Position numbers and translations under genes: made by a program. DNA of 64,000 bases, taken from contig NZ_KZ319294.1 in the NCBI RefSeq assembly GCF_002744755.1, positions 1 to 64,000 of the forward strand, read 5' to 3'. This DNA comes from Leeuwenhoekiella nanhaiensis. Lineage in GTDB: Bacteria; Bacteroidota; Bacteroidia; Flavobacteriales; Flavobacteriaceae. This document shows, piece after piece, positions 63,822 through 64,000 of the stretch (position 1 is its first letter; every line of letters begins with the position of its first letter). The notes below the pieces were generated by a model. That model was not told the origin of the DNA. It saw nothing but the letters and a program-made list of their open reading frames with translations, and did not search any database.

Positions 63822-64000
63822 CTAAAACAAAAACCCCAGAGCGAATAAAATCGAAAAGAAAAAGGTAGAAAGCGCAACTTTTTTAAGTTCGGGATCCAAT
63901 AGCGCCGGACTCACATTGCGCATCACGTAGACCAAATGCTTAATCAGAATAGCAAACACTAGCAAGGCAACTGAAGACCATTTCCAGGTATTGGTAAGGT
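63822..64000 (-). CDS. menA: 1,4-Dihydroxy-2-naphthoate prenyltransferase, C-terminal part
   Basis: The last 58 codons of a membrane protein that enters from the right edge. Two hydrophobic segments (SSVALLVFAILIKHLVYV and LSTFFFSILFALGFLF) flank NVSPALLDPELKKVA, the typical end of flavobacterial MenA. It would prenylate DHNA in the inner membrane. 170 bases without a clear terminator separate it from the MBL gene. Confidence 0.75.
   Translation of the reverse strand, partial: LTNTWKWSSVALLVFAILIKHLVYVMRNVSPALLDPELKKVALSTFFFSILFALGFLF

Noticed and set aside
1-64000. CRISPR arrays, rRNA genes, insertion sequences
   Set aside because: I saw no regular direct repeats with spacers, no rRNA sequence, no transposase frames and no terminal inverted repeats of the insertion-sequence type.

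Overview
The window reads as chromosomal DNA of a marine-type Flavobacteriaceae (Bacteroidota). The evidence is a SprB-repeat surface protein, CarboxypepD_reg-like domains, a Lacal_2735-family small protein, DUF2851 and DUF3467 proteins, Bacteroidota promoters (TTG, about 19 bases, TAnnTTTG), general absence of Shine-Dalgarno (SD) sequences, and the exception to that rule, a perfect SD in front of rpsU. I cannot fix the genus. Nothing looks like a prophage, plasmid, CRISPR array or insertion sequence; the only repeats are two structured intergenic elements and some short palindromes.

Layout. 1-1690 is the 5' part of a secreted SprB-repeat protein that leaves the window. 2.1-4.3 kb carries prfC and a DUF3467 gene. 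4.3-19.7 kb is the conserved information-processing block, all on the minus strand: rpsU, a XerC-type recombinase and hpf, then tRNA-Thr(TGT)-Tyr(GTA)-Gly(TCC)-Thr(GGT)-tuf-tRNA-Trp-secE-nusG-rplKAJL-rpoBC. The tRNA-tuf-secE-nusG order is the same as in E. coli, with tRNA-Trp added. 19.7-31 kb has an acyl-CoA dehydrogenase, an HhH protein, two AGCS-type sodium/amino-acid symporters (one with an unusual periplasmic N-terminus), a K+ channel with PspC and DUF2851 partners, a PLP-dependent cysteine synthase/CBS-type enzyme and a membrane protein.

31-46 kb: an FtsX-type permease diverges from a set of exported hydrolases (NamZ-type muramidase, lone CarboxypepD_reg protein, beta-lactamase-fold hydrolase, M28 peptidase), with a DUF1028 gene facing them. 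This looks like a periplasmic cell-wall/peptide scavenging group. A YkgJ protein, a methyltransferase, a metzincin-like lipoprotein, a coiled-coil membrane protein, a HAD phosphatase, a PepSY reductase-like protein and EttA follow. 46.2-50.2 kb is a paoABC-like operon for a Tat-exported molybdenum aldehyde oxidoreductase.

50.3-64 kb: a DinB/small membrane protein pair, an intergenic region with two inverted copies of a structured element, an acyl-CoA carboxylase beta subunit, a PAS histidine kinase, an MFS exporter, an M24 peptidase, a VWA-domain protein, and a menaquinone operon (menA tail, MBL hydrolase, menC, CPBP protease, menE) cut by the right edge. Most convergent gene pairs share palindromic bidirectional terminators; a few overlap by 4 bases at their stop codons. 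The points I would look at first are the rpsU SD, the paired structured elements at 50954-51345, the fused symporter, the promoter nested in the hpf terminator, and the hairpin between rplL and rpoB.
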